NCBI GenBank assembly: GCA_037043235.1
Contig: JAWRVZ010000103.1
Span: 1,899,001-1,963,000 of the forward strand
Reading direction: 5' to 3'
Length of the DNA stretch: 64,000 nucleotides
Origin: Rhodeus uyekii
Taxonomy: Eukaryota; Chordata; Actinopteri; Cypriniformes; Acheilognathidae
Of the stretch, positions 1-12,172 are shown piece after piece. Below the pieces are notes generated by a model, which was given only the letters and a program-made list of their open reading frames with translations, was not told the DNA's origin and searched no databases. Numbering within the stretch: the first letter of the stretch is position 1; each line of letters begins with the position of its first letter. Made by a program: the position numbers and the translations under genes.

Positions 1-381
1 TTCCCCAAATCTTTCTAAATGAATACTCCCAAAATCAGCAAGACATACTTTTTTATTTTCTAACCACTGACAATGTGAACCCAGTATAGAGTGTGCTGAA
101 TTGATTGGGCCATTTTAACAGCAGTGGCACAGAGCCTAAACTGCTAGCAGAGCAGACAAGAGGCCAGTCAAGGCTTTTGAAGAACGGATCAAAGCGATGA
201 GTCTTTGATGATCCTGCATGGCTGGGCCGAGGAGGAGCTTCTGTAAAGATCTGGACCAAGTCAAATAAAAAATTGCTTATCTTAACCTTCGCTCTTCACC
301 TCTTTATCACATCAACAGGTGCTTTCGCTTCCGCCTTCAAAATAGCAATGCACAAACCACCTCGCTGAAAAGTAATAGCAG
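1..381. other. No recognised feature
   Basis: Unique-looking AT-rich DNA in which I see no gene or repeat end. The short open frames on either strand have no recognisable domain. Its last five bases (AGCAG, 377-381) are the left target-site duplication of the following solo LTR. Confidence 0.5.
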
Positions 382-766
382 TGTCACGGACTCGGTCACA
401 CCCCTCGCACTAGACTCCTACGCTCCACCTACTCGTTCCCAATCCCCTGAATTCTAATCATTCGCACCTGTTCATCATCAGCATCTCCCTATAAATCCAG
501 CCAGTAACCAGTGCTCGGCGTCTGGTCTTAGCACTTGCTACCCAGCGCATGCCTCACAGACTCACGCTCGCTGTATAATCTCCCTAGTGATCGCATTCCG
601 AGAATCCTGTGTCAAGTATCCCGTGCTCCAGCGTTCTCCTCGCATCTCAGCCTCCGTGAACCTTCCTCAGCTCTATTCCAGCCTTTGCCACAATTGCTAT
701 ACCCGGTGTGCTTCTTCAATAAAACTTAAAGTTACTCACGTCTGTTGTCTGTAGTCGATCATGACA
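382..766 (+). repeat. Solo LTR with perfect 5-bp TSD
   Basis: The 385-bp block begins TGTCACGG and ends ATGACA, the TG...CA boundary of an LTR. It is flanked by an exact 5-bp duplication, AGCAG at 377-381 and 767-771, which is the integrase footprint of Ty3/gypsy-type LTR retrotransposons. Inside are a TATA-like CTATAAATC at about 490 and an AATAAA polyadenylation signal at about 719, in the order expected for U3-R-U5 on the plus strand. No internal retrotransposon sequence remains, so it is a solo LTR left by LTR-LTR recombination. The open frame at 535-729 lies inside the LTR and is not a gene. The superfamily assignment is inferred from TSD length and layout. Confidence 0.8.
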
Positions 767-829
767 AGCAGTGCATAATTTGAGGAAGGTCACATAATCC
801 GTTCTTGGATTCTATGAAAGCATTTGCAT

Positions 830-1474
830 TACAGTAATCCTTCGTTTATCGCGGTTAATGTGGACCGGAACATTTCCGTATATGTGTGTGTAGGTACCAG
901 AATGTTTAAAATATATATATTTATACTTTATATATATTTTATTTTAATATATTTAATTTTAAAACCTTAATATTATACATGTACTCCCTCTCTCTCTCAT
1001 ACGTTACGTATTATGGTGTTCTACACTCATCAATGACAGTAGTATCTTGAGACTCCAGTAATGACGACCATGACCTGTGCGGTTCGATGAATGTGATGAT
1101 GATGATGGTGTTACTGCACTGGAATAATGAGGCCTTTAACCAGTTCGGGAAGCGCCTCATCGTCAGATATCGGTGCTGGATCGTCAACATTTGCTTCTGA
1201 GAGAGAGGAAGAGGCTCCCACTCCACTCGTGCTCTCATTGGTCGATCTCGCGCCGGGAACCAATCACGTGCTTGTCTGAGTGCCATGTGCGTGTACAAAG
1301 CCTCTGAGAGTGTTTCTCTCTTTGTCTGGCATCCTGGGAAACCGTTTCTCTCGCATCACGATGAAGCAACGCTGCTTTCCGCAATACGGCTGCCGATGTG
1401 GCGGTATTTTTGAAAAAAACGCGATACACTGAGGTCGCGAATCTTGAACCGCGAAGTGGCGAGGGATTACTGTA
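830..1474. mobile_element. Tigger/pogo-like MITE, TA TSD
   Basis: The element runs from CAGTAATCC at 832 to GGATTACTG ending at 1472, between TA dinucleotides. Subterminal text about Tc1/mariner-Tigger type 'cgtttatcgcgg' is present on the left, and GC-rich text continues to the right end. The right half (1207-1472) is the reverse complement, with divergence, of the copy at 11868-12172, which shows that both belong to one family. The left part holds an extra AT-rich and TC-rich stretch (about 885-1200) that the other copy lacks, so this copy carries an insertion or is a longer variant. No transposase is encoded. It must be mobilised in trans, if at all. Confidence 0.75.
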
Positions 1475-2559
1475 ATAACTATGGAGATATGGAATCTTTT
1501 TGGAAATTTTTCGAAATAAGAAATTCACCAAATAATGCTGAAAATTAAAATATATTAAAATAGAAAACACTTATTTTGAATTGATATAGCATTTCACAAT
1601 AATGTTTTTACTATATTTTTCTTACCAACCCCAAACTATAGAAGTAAAAATAAAGTCGTAATTCAGGTCATATTCATCTTTTTACTCTGAGTTTGAAACA
1701 GTCCAAAGTGCTGTGATTAAATTTGCGTGTGGCAAACGTCTCCCAGAAGTCACCTCATCAGCGAGAGAGTGGTCACAGCACATTAACAGGATGTGTGGCG
1801 TGATCTTGTTGGCCATGGTCGGTGCTCTGCAGGGTACTTGTGTTTAACATTCCACTTGTGTTTTGCCCGTGACCCTACTGAGGGCACTCATCTCCACTCC
1901 TGCAAAGAGGAAGGTTAAAGCTCACCTATTCCCTCACTGCTGCCGACCTACTTTTCCTTCACTACTGTTTGCCCCTTCTATCTGTTTGTGCAGCCAAGCA
2001 TCGACCTTCCCAATGGCAGATCATTACTTTTTCCTCGGGTTTCTTTTTCCATTTCAATTCCTACTGAAATATCCCGTTGTTTTGTCTATGAATTTAACTG
2101 CAAGATGTTGAAAGAGGTTGAGAAGCTATATCAGGGTGTACTTGTAGATCATTTTGGTGGGAATTGCGTGCGTTTCACCGGTTTAAATATTAACAGGTCC
2201 ACTGACACACACTAACATGACATGAGTATGTCTGGAGAGTCCGCGTACTTGCTGGAGTGCCCCAGAGCAATTTACAAGGTCATCCAGAAGTGGGACCTGC
2301 TTTACCTCTCTCAAATTATACATATACATATTCTTTGCATTTTGGCTCTATGACATGAAGATTTTTTTAAAGACATTAAAAAGCAATTCATGAATTAAAT
2401 ACATCTCTTATATGACATGATTTTAAGTTTTACAATTCAAATACATTTTGATACTTTTGGGGGGACATTTAAGTAAAAGTTTCAAAAGTGATACAATTGT
2501 TCTGATATCATAAACTAATGGAAACAGCCTGGTAAAAAGGAAATGTTTAAAAACAGGTA
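1475..2559. other. No recognised feature
   Basis: AT-rich unique sequence. Open frames at 1863-2111 and 1988-2215 overlap each other in different phases and have no recognisable domain, signal peptide or splice context, so I do not call them genes. Confidence 0.4.
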
Positions 2560-3512
2560 ACTGTACAATAAGGTCTCAGTGGTTAACATTAGTTAATGCA
2601 TTAACTAACCATGAGCAATATGTTTTAATAGTATTTATTAACATTTATAAATATAAGTACAATGAAACCCACTTATCTCGACCTCGGTTAACTCGCCAAC
2701 CCTGTTATATCAACATTTTTGGAGTGGAACCGCCAAACTCCCTATTTTTCTTAGCATTTTCTTATCGGTTATGTCGATTATTTTATGTCGCCGAACCTTG
2801 ATATCTCGAGCACAAAAGGGGGACAAAGTCGCCACTTAACATCGGTTATTTGATCCCCGTGACTAATGATAGTACCGAGTTCACGGCGCATGCGCTGAGT
2901 TTGCGTTGCACGTGCATCAGTCCGTACGGTCGCTCACTCCATTGGCACTTCACTCACTCTTGCGGCACAGTGCCGTGCAGTCGCAGAACAACCCGCGCAA
3001 AAATCAAGCCTTACAGATGCAATCTTGAAAGATGAAGCGCAGGAGTTTGCCTTCACTGTCAAATTGTGTTTGCAATGTTGGAGAATATAATTAAAGGTTT
3101 GTATCAAGAATCGAAGGTGGAACCAGGAAAAAGAAAACACTGACAAACTCAAAAACACTCAAAAACACTCTCATCCCTGTGCGTGCTCACGCCAGAACAG
3201 TGTGCACACAACAGCGTCTTAAAGCTATATTCCCAACATAAACATAAAGTAGGCATTACAATCTCTGCTGTTAGTTGGTGCACATATGCCTTTTGCTGTT
3301 AGCAAACATATATAGTGAATGTACATTTTTATAGCATGCCGATCGCTTCATCAAACAAATCGCCATATTGGCTTTTGGTTTTCTCGATCATCGGTTATCT
3401 CAACGCTTTTTTGCAACCCCCGAGGCCGTCGACATAACCGTGTTCCACTGTATATATAAATAGTCCTTTTTGTGTTCACAGTGTAACTAATGTTAACAAA
3501 TACAATACATGT
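2560..3512. repeat. Older AT-rich DNA repeat, interrupted
   Basis: The flanks (about 2560-2656 and 3453-3512) carry the 'ATTAGTTAATGCATTAACTAA' type text typical of a common cyprinid DNA repeat, with the partner 'GTGTAACTAATGTTAAC' on the far side. The two flanks are parts of one older repeat split by the Tigger-like MITE inserted at 2660-3450. The outer limits are approximate, and the superfamily is not assigned. Confidence 0.5.
2660..3450. mobile_element. Tigger-like MITE, short copy
   Basis: The left end reads CAATGAAACCCACTTATC (a mutated form of CAGTGGAACCCACTTATC) and the right end reads AACCGTGTTCCACTG, with TA on both sides. The element shares long stretches with the copy at 49045-50198: the 'TATCTCGAGCACAAAAG' segment, the 'CGCATGCGCTGAGTTTGCG' segment and the right 100 bp. 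It is shorter (791 versus 1154 bp) because a central part is missing. There is no intact transposase. It is nested inside an older repeat whose two halves flank it. Confidence 0.75.
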
Positions 3513-3644
3513 TTACAGAAGAACAAACACGAATGTCAAAAGATACATTATGTTACATTAAATTGTTTCTTTATGCAAATCTTCATTATTCCCTTTCAAG
3601 GAAACTACCTTATCTCTGTCCCTACCCGTTTGATCTAGTACCTT

Positions 3645-4185
3645 CTCTCAGGGTCAGAAGCATGCCATGCGGTTTCCATCATCCTCAGGGGGCACTGGTG
3701 ATGCAACTACCCAGTTCCTAATGAGCTGGATGTTGTTAGAAGAGGATTCCAAACCACCTCATTCTCCAGCTCGCAAAATAGACGCTCTCTCAGGGTTCGT
3801 AAGCATGCTATGTGTTTTTTTTCCACACAGGGAGAAGTGCTGATGCTGCAACTATCCAGTTCTGAGGATCCGGATGTTGTTCACGTCAAGGCTGGAGATG
3901 TTAGGAGCGGGTGGAGGTTTTGCTAGATTTAGAAAAAAACACTTCTGGCCAGCAGAGAGCAGTATATTCTTCTTAAAAAAAGAGCTACCTGCGAACTTCC
4001 CCATAAAATGGCCTTGTGTGTAGTTTGGGTTAGAAACAGGCTTTACCTCATTTATGTTCCCATCAGTCAGATACAGTGCCTTTCTTCCAGGATTTGGAAG
4101 CATGCTCCTTGGTTACTTCTGCACAGGGGGAGCCGCCAGTGCCACAATTATCCAGCTCTGAGGAGTTGAATGTTGCTGGCACCGA
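3645..4185 (+). repeat. Three diverged ~95-bp direct modules
   Basis: Three stretches at about 3651-3741, 3787-3880 and 4081-4180 share the same order of words: CTCTCAGGGT or its variants, AAGCATGC, CACAGGG(G), GTGATGCAACTA..CAGTTC or its variants, then GGATGTTGTT. Spacing between modules is unequal (about 136 and 294 bp). They lie immediately upstream of the DIRS-type reverse transcriptase relic on the same strand and may be its leader or gag-side repeats, but that is inference. Confidence 0.5.
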
Positions 4186-4329
4186 GGCTAAGATAGGTTG
4201 GTAGCTCAGCAGGAGTAGCCCCAGAAATTCTAGCTCCTCACACTGTGCCATATAAAAAGACCTGACGTAAAGGGCTTCTGGTTCTTGAGGGTAGTCCCCA
4301 CTGAAGGTAAGCGGTTTACACCTCATTAT

Positions 4330-5690
4330 ACAGTGCATGCTGTCCTTATGGAGCAGGATGTAAAGCTCTGCTGGAGTAAGGGGTCATAGCATATGTACCC
4401 CTCACAGACAGAATCAGGCTTCTAAAGAAGTTACTTCCCTGTTCCATACAAAGATGGCTTTTGCACCTGCATCTACTGAATGCCTCCGTCTACAGCATAG
4501 GCTCAAATGTCAGGCTAATTGTTTCAGATCAGGTCCGAGGACTGATTTGCGGTGGCCATATATTCATAGCAAGTCCCTAAGATCTGCCTTTGAGGGAGGG
4601 TACACTGACGTTTCTTCCATTAAGTCTGGCTATCACCTCATACTTTCAAATGCATGGACGCAGCACTGGCACCGCGGCACATCCTTGACATTCACATGCT
4701 GAACTACATCGACGATCTGTTTATCTTAGCTCAGTCAAATCCGTTTGACATCATGCATACATTGTATCAGTCCTATAGGTTGTAACAGATATAGCTAGGC
4801 CAGTCATTCACTGTGAAGCAGTTCCAGAGACTGTTAGGTCTGGGGGCAGCAGCATCCAACGGTCCTCCTTTTGGCCTGCTGTGCATGAGCCCCCCTTCAG
4901 TGGTGACTCAGGACCAGGAGGTTTTCCCAGAGGGGCAACCCTTCTTCCGATGATCAAGGTCACAAGAAAAACTTGTGCATTGACTATGTGGAAGAAACCA
5001 TGGTTCCTATCCCAAGTTCCCGTGTTGGAAGCTCTTGTCGTCATCTAATGCTAACAACAGATGCATCCCTCACAGGTTGGGGAGTGTTCCTAGCAGGAAG
5101 CTCAGGTCCCACTATCCTTGTCCAGTAAGGCAACACATTGGTGGCTGCCCACATAATCACCAGGGGGATTTGTGCTTGCATCCACTTCCAACTGGCGCGC
5201 CAAATCCTCCTGTGGTCCCAAAGGAAGTTGCTCTCACTCAGGGCAGCTTATATCCCTGGGTACCAAAATCAGGGAGCAGACATCATGTTGAGGCCATTCC
5301 CTGGGCCTCAGTCCCCCCCATGGAGGTGGTGGAGCAAATAGTATAGACTTGGTTGAGGCTTTGTCTATACACATTTCCTCGATTACTCTACTCCAAGGAG
5401 TTCTGGAGAGAGTTCACTGAGACAGGGTCCATCTCAGCTTGATCACTCCGCTTTACCAGGCAGAGGTGGTTTCCGGACCTAGTGCCCTTTCTCGACGGCT
5501 CATACAAGGGGAGCAATACTGTACCCCCTGAACTGTAGGAACTGTGGGCTTAGCCTCTGAGGGGTCTCAGTAACTCGGTCTCTTTACCACGTATGTTGGA
5601 ATCGTTCACCACTCCTGAGCTTCCACCATACCAGGGAGCAGACATCCTATTGAGGCAGGGGCCGAGGCACGGGGAATGGAGATATACTGT
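4330..5690 (+). pseudogene. DIRS-type pol relic (RT and RNase H)
   Basis: Conceptual translation in shifting frames recovers, in order, the hallmarks of a DIRS retrotransposon polymerase. They are a QTESGF-like segment (about 4410), AFEG (about 4590), KCMDAAL (about 4650), the catalytic LNYIDD box followed by FILAQS (4699-4740), FQRLLGL with AAASN (about 4825), the RNase H TDAS-GWG motif (about 5055) and GADI (5275-5283). A second GADILLRQG segment lies at about 5640. At least several frameshifts and stops separate these blocks, so no single ORF spans them and the gene is dead. The tyrosine recombinase and methyltransferase regions and the inverted termini are not visible nearby. I am confident of the DIRS assignment because the RT box and the 'GADI..RQG' tail occur together. 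Confidence 0.8.
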
Positions 5691-8213
5691 AATAGAATAT
5701 CATCCAATCACAGGTGAACATTCATATCATGTTTAACCATGCAAACCATCTTTCAACATCCATGCAAACTGACATAAACAATTGACTAACCTGTGGAATG
5801 GTGGAATAAAAACAGGTCAAGATGAGCAACACAGCAGAGCCATCGCTGTACACTGCACTCACATAGCGGCCTTTACTAGTTTGGCACAACCACCCTTCCC
5901 TCAATGTATTTTCACATTCAAAGACAATATTATTTTCATCAATTGTGACGAACCAACAACTGGGGTATCACACAATCCAACATGCAAGGGGGAAACAAAA
6001 CAGGAAATTATATCATAGAGAGGAACTCTAAATAGCTCCATGACAGTTTGTCAAGGTCAAAAAGTTTTTTAAAATATCAAATAATTTGACCTTTTTTACA
6101 AGACAAGGTTAGAGTGTAAAATAGCATGTGGTGTGACTCCCAAAAAGAATGAAGTAACACAATAATGCAAAGTATTTATGAAATTAATATTGGTTACACG
6201 TGGCATTTTTAAAGTCAACAACCAGAAGCTTTTTTGAAACATGAATTCAACATGAATACAAAGATTACATTTCTAAGAACTCGGCAAATGTGTTTAAAAC
6301 TGAATTTTACACTTGACAATGATGCTGTTACTTGTCATTGACTCTTGTAACAGTTGGTGGTCTGCAGTTAATTAATAAATCAAATAACTCAATTGAAGAA
6401 TTGTTGCATATCTGTTCCACAAATATTTTATTAACCCACTGTTTCTCTCAATAAGCAACTGTGATTGTTTTTTTTACCAGTTCTCATGTGTGCTCTCGTC
6501 TTCTGACTTAGTCTGTAATTTCAACTTCAAAGACATGAAAGGGATTATAAAATGCTGCTTGTTTGTTAATATGTTTTGAAAGGGAGCATGTGCTCTCTTT
6601 CAAATTCTACACACCTGAGACTAATACAACCATGATAAACCAATAAAACTGTGCGGCTATGGTCTTTATCTGTCTATTCCATATTGCCGTTCATTGAATG
6701 CCGTTTTGTCACACGCCATCCTCCAAATTGGAGTTTTTCTCTAAAAACAGGCATGTTACAAAAGGACAAAACTCTCCAGAGCACCTAAATTTGTCTGTTG
6801 GTGCCTAGACAGCCAATGCTATAGATCATCAGGTCATCCAGACATGGAGAAGTGTCATTGTCTCTTACAATCACCTGCTAATTGAAAGGCCTCTCAGTGC
6901 CTGTGTGTCATAGGCTGGCGCACCGCCACGGACATTGAAGGCTTTGTCTTTCAGTGCTGAGAAAATCCATAGCTAAAGGCATTCTCCCTCTGTAGAGAGG
7001 TCTTCAATGATTATATGTTTGACTTCCTAATGTGTCTGACACCGTGCCATGTGTTCGCTGTAATTGCTTCTTTCCTCAGGGTTCTACAGGTCGACTTTTG
7101 AAGTCCAGATATCGGCATCGTGCCTCATGTGAACGTATCTCAGGGGTCTAAGGGTCCCTGCTTTGTGCAGCTCCTCATCACATACTTTTCATTTAATGAA
7201 TTATTTTAAATTTTTTTGGAGATTTATGCAGTCTATAATGTTCAGATCCAGCATTTAATTTTGCCTGATTTCATCCACACGTTTCACAGTTAATTCTTGG
7301 GTAGAATTTGATCAGTTACGTAAAAATCACAAACTAGTTCGCTGATGTTGCCTGTAATATTTCAGGGGTAAACAGACACAGCCGTCTATTTTCTCCCTTT
7401 TTTCCGGTTTTGATTCCACACGTTTGCCGATGGATCAGGCCTTGACCTAATTAGAGGTGATTTTGCAAGAACAGTAAAGACTTGAACCGTTTTCTGTTGA
7501 CTGGAGTTTTCTGCTGAGTTTTTGCATCACTGTCCCTTTGATCACTGACTCAGATTGTGTACAATGAAATGCTGTCAAGTTGTGGTCAGAAGGGAATTGG
7601 TCTGTGAAAGTGCTTAACGTTAATTTCTACCAGACTGGCATTTTAAACACCATTGTCTGCTTGTCATCACTTCACGGAGAAATGGGCTTGCTATTCCAAT
7701 GAGATCTCTCAGTATAGAAGCACAAGATTACAAGCGTAGATTTGAGAGGAGGTAATTGAGCTGATTATCTTAAAGTGGGGAATATCAAATGTCCTATTTA
7801 ATACTCTGTGGTATTTTTATCCATCTATAGTTCTTCCGGCTGAAAAGTGATTTAGACAGTTGACTTATATCAAGTATAAATTAATGTACCAGAAAGCTCT
7901 GCGTAACTCCCTGTTGTATTTCAATGGGGGTTTCGCTCTTCACAACCATGTAGGCGGTTTTAACGTCACTGACATTCATTGATTGCAGAGCTCAATGTCA
8001 GCTGCGAGCTGAAAACCTCATATCTCAAACTTCAGGCACTTACATATCATTCTCTGCTTTGTGTGTTTAACCTGTAACAATAATATTACCTAATGCAGTA
8101 GATGTCTTCAGAGCTCCAGGAGAAAGGGAATTATACTATAGTGTATAGAAAGGGAATTATACTACAGCATTATATTATAGTGCAACCATTAGCAAATTTG
8201 ACTTTTGGATATA
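5691..8213. other. No gene; unique AT-rich DNA
   Basis: I see no transposon end or coding domain here. A short imperfect tandem duplication of 'AGAAAGGGAATTATACTA' occurs at about 8122-8167. Non-coding conserved elements could be present but cannot be judged without comparison. Confidence 0.4.
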
Positions 8214-8966
8214 CAACAATACCTTGAGATACGAGTGTCCCGACGTACGAGTGTTCCGAGATACGAGCAAGCCGTCGAGCAATTTTTTGCTTTGAAATAC
8301 AAGTAAAGATTTGAGATCCGAGCACGCTTAGAGACGGTTAGATGGTCGAGCACTCGGAACAGCCCACGCCGCCTCACTCCTTAAATTCACGTATTCGTTG
8401 ACTTCCATACACATTTCCTGCAAGTCTTCCTGTGGTGTATGTTATATACATTTATGGGGTAATTGCGTATGATCTCCACTAGAGGACCACTTTGGTTTTA
8501 CAGTTTTTGGTTACCGGGGGTGACGAGGGATTCATGAGTATTAAGCTGGGAGCAGCACGAGTTATGTGTGTTCAATAATATGAGATTTATATTTACACTC
8601 TATCCAACACACTACATGGGAAGAAACACTACAATTATGTATTGTGTTTGCATTATCTACGTAATTTATGTAATCTACGTAATCCCTCCCTCCTCTGCCA
8701 CTACTGTGTCGTCTGGTAAGAACTCATAATCAAAACCACATTTTATTTTATTTCACAGGAATCCTTATACTATAATTTTTTTGTGTGTGTGTGTATGTCT
8801 CTATAGCAATTAAAAACATGTTTTTTCCCATTGTTATTAGCACTAATGTGGGAATTTTTTAGAGGGCTGGAACGGATTCTTTTTTTTCTGTTATTTCTTA
8901 TGGGAAAAATTTGAAGTGCGAGCAATTCGAGTTACGAGTTCAGTCCTTGAACGGAAGGTATTATTG
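8214..8966. mobile_element. Tigger-like element, degenerate
   Basis: The left end reads CAACAATACCTTGAGATAC after a TA, and the right end reads GGAAGGTATTATTG, giving imperfect terminal inverted repeats built on CAAYAATACC. Subterminal 'GATACGAG', 'CGAGCAATT' and 'TTATGGGAAAAA' words are typical of fish Tigger-type elements, including the one at 56550-57512. The interior is AT-rich and non-coding. A non-autonomous relic is the best reading, and the exact right boundary is uncertain. Confidence 0.6.
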
Positions 8967-11054
8967 CTTAAGGTGGGAGCCAGTGGCCAGGAAATCTCAA
9001 GGTGCAGGGCAGGAACAGACACAAAACTCACAACGAACAAGACAGACAACAAAGCAAAACAAGAGAGAAGACCAGATGCAAAAATAAACCGAATTAAAGT
9101 AACTTAAACCAATGTTTAAGTGCGGTCACTACCATTTTCTCCTTCTATAGCACAGATTATTGCATGTACACTTTGAATGGGATTTTGTTTAAAATTTTAA
9201 GCTTAATACATTGCTTTAAAACTTATACCAACAGATAACTAATTTCAACCAGTATATCAAATTAGTTGTATATATATTGTATTTGTATTTTATGAAGGAA
9301 ATTGCAGTGAACACCCCTACAGTGGCCAGGACTTAACGGTATAATTAATTTATACTGAGTTCAACATCATTAAGCAAAATACAAGCAAGAGTGTCAACTT
9401 TTGTAACCATTTTGTTTAATTTGATTCACTGACCAACATATCTAAAATAAAGCATGATACTTTTAGATACTAAATTAACACTCCAGACACGTACATTTCA
9501 TGACCCTGAATATGTAATATAATATTTAGGTTGTTTCATTTTGAGGTTCATGGTCTGTGAGTCCTTAAGAATCCGAAGATCCCCTTAATGTGTTTTACAT
9601 TTCCAGCCTGCTGCTTAGCAGGAATTGAAATTCAAGAAACCTTCTTAGATGGTTTAGTTGATCCATGCAGAATCCCCCCAAAAACCCATACAAGGATAAA
9701 TCCTGGTTTTTGATCACCTAAGCACAGCTGCCCAAACTCCTAATCCAGTGGCGTTAAGGCAGATGAATCTCTAGCCAACGGCAGAAACTTGAGTGGACAT
9801 GACAGTTTTCTCTGCACTACTGTGATCATGTGTAGTCGTGAGTGACCTTACATTTGCATCTCCAAATGATGCTCATAACGGATGGTGAAGCACAAACAGA
9901 GCACATGTGCAACCCAAGCTCTCGCCCTTTTATCCATTTTGGAGCCATGTTTTTGGTGCAAGTCCACTGAAATGGTTAGTCAATACTGCAATATTAGAAA
10001 TGTATGTGACATGAAAAAGCAGAGGAGGTTTGCAGAAGAGAAAGAATCGTTAATGGGTTGGAGGGGGAATATATTTCTCCAGAGCCAAACACCATGAGAG
10101 AGCCATCATTCCAGTGAGCTGACAGATGAAGAGGATGGTTCATTTGTATGGTACATCATTTAGCAATTTGCCCTTTGACAACAAACCGAATCGTATTTCA
10201 TATTTCTCCAAGTTCCTCTGGCAATTTAATTATCTTTGTTGAATTTCTGTTGATGGTTCATTTATTTTCGAAAAATTAGAGGTGTGAGTAATGAAGCAGA
10301 GGTTGCATGCCAAAAATATCCATGCACATCAATACGCACACCTGTAGTGGCTGTCATGAAGACATCTTAGAGGAAACTTTAAGTATGTCTGTACCAGTTG
10401 CAAAATGTGGTCAATTTGGCCTAGGGAAACCATTATGCATGTGAATTATACTTGCATAAAACGTCTGCCAGGCCAAATGCACCCTCAGGACGAAGCAAGT
10501 GGCCATTATGTGAGGAGAAGAAATCAAACTAATAACAATGCATCTGTGCATAGGTCTGTTGGTCAGGTCTGAAAATGGAACATTTTGAATTGCAAATAAT
10601 ATCAGCTCAATAATGCTTATTAAGTAAATACACAGCTGGTGAGCTTGCACATATTAGCATAATTTCAGCTGGCACATCTGTATGTGTGTGCATTGGTGAA
10701 TTTAAATGTGTTACTATGAGAGAAGAAAGAGAGAAACAGGTAGAAATGGTAAGTTTGTGTCGGCATCCGTCTGCATGTGCATGACTGAATGTGTGTCAGT
10801 ATGCGTAACTTAAGGAGCCCCAGGGCGCTGTCTGGACAGCTGACAACCAGGCTGACACAGACAAGTCTGAAGCATCTAGTCTGATATGAGTTCCTGAGCT
10901 AGTGAAAAAAGACAGATTCTTCACAGATTCATATAGCTGAGATTAGAATTAAATAATTAGTATATTCCAGATTTATACAACAGTAATTTGGCTTTGCATC
11001 ATTTCAAGATTGTTGATAGCAGTTGAACAGGACTGGAACTTTTTGTCAGGGACT
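8967..11054. other. No recognised feature
   Basis: Unique-looking sequence with no repeat ends or coding domains that I can identify. The small open frames (for example 9882-10097 and 10411-10650) have no recognisable features. Confidence 0.4.
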
Positions 11055-11240
11055 GGGACACAAGTCCTAAAGTATTGTATTGTGAGATTTAAACTTTTTT
11101 TTCTTGTAATTAGAATTTGATATCTCACAATTACGAGTTATGCATTGTGTGAGATATAAAAATTGCTAAACAATAAAGTCAGAATTGTGAGATGTAAACT
11201 TTATTCCATGGCAGAAACAATCTTCCATAGTATTCACGCG
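11055..11240. repeat. Degenerate 'GTGAGATATAAA' fish repeat
   Basis: Several diverged copies of a word close to TTGTGAGATATAAA occur in both orientations. They are followed by 'TTATTCCATGGCAGAAACA', the recognisable end of a widespread teleost non-autonomous DNA repeat. Only a fragment is present. Confidence 0.5.
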
Positions 11241-11462
11241 CACAAAAAAGGTCAGTTGTCTATTGTCAAAAGTGTAAGTGATGTATGTATCTCAGGAGAG
11301 ACAGAAGACACTTTCGAACCAAAGAGCTGTTGGTCGCCGTGACAAATTCACATTAAAAACAATACGAGCGAAATCTCTTTTGGGGACTGTTTTTGTCCTC
11401 ACATGAAAGTCCCAATCAATTGGAATACTGTAATTTGACGAGTGATATTAATATGACCTACC

Positions 11463-11762
11463 TTAAAGGAGTAGTGTAAAATAGAAATTAAAATTTTTGT
11501 CATTGTTTACTCACCCTCAAGTTGTTCAAGTTGTTCATTTGAACACAAAAGAAGATATTTTCAAGAGCATTGGTAACCATTGACTTCCATAGTGGACATC
11601 AGTGATTTCCATCAATGGCTATCGTCAACTGTCTGATTACAAACAATCTGAAATATCTTTTTTATGTTCAACAGAAGAAAGAAACTCGTATAGGTTTGGA
11701 AAAAACTTGAGGGTGAGTAAATTATGAAAGAATTTTAATTTCAGAGTGAACTAGCCCTTTAA
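11463..11762. mobile_element. TTAA-flanked MITE, complete
   Basis: The element is bounded by TTAA at 11463-11466 and 11759-11762. Its inverted ends are AAGGAGTAGT...GAACTAGCCCTT, with the subterminal word TACTCACCCTCAAG on one side and its partner CTTGAGGGTGAGTAA on the other. A TTAA duplication is the signature of piggyBac and Kolobok type transposases, so one of these is the likely helper. Truncated relatives lie at 32964-33043 and 44555-44640. Confidence 0.75.
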
Positions 11763-11867
11763 CGCCTGTCAACAGATTCTTATAAAACAGTGAATATTTA
11801 GCAATGAAACCGTCCTTATGAGTGAAACACTAAATAATAACAGATTAATTCAAGAAGGGAATGATAC

Positions 11868-12172
11868 TACAGTAATCCCTCGCCGTTTCGCCGTTTTTTA
11901 TCGAAAAATAAAAATACCGCCATATCGGCGGCCGTATTGCATAAATCAGCGTTGTTTCACCATGATGCGAGAGAAACGGTTTCCCAGGATGTCAAACAAA
12001 GAGAGAAACTCTCTCAGAGGCTTTGTACACGCCCACGACACTCAGACAAGAACGTGATTGGTTCCCGGCGCGAGATCGACCAATGAGAGCACGAGTGATC
12101 CTACTTCGCGGATTTTCACCTATCGCGGGGGTTCCGGTCCACATTAACCACAATAAACGAGGGATCGCTGTA
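11868..12172. mobile_element. Tigger/pogo-like MITE, second copy
   Basis: The TA-flanked element begins CAGTAATCCCTCG at 11870 and ends CGAGGGATCGCTG at 12170, so the ends are near-perfect inverted repeats. The interior matches the right part of the 830-1474 copy in inverse orientation (for example 'GAGAGAAACGGTTTCCCAGG'). It is about 300 bp, GC-rich compared with its surroundings, and non-coding. Confidence 0.8.
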
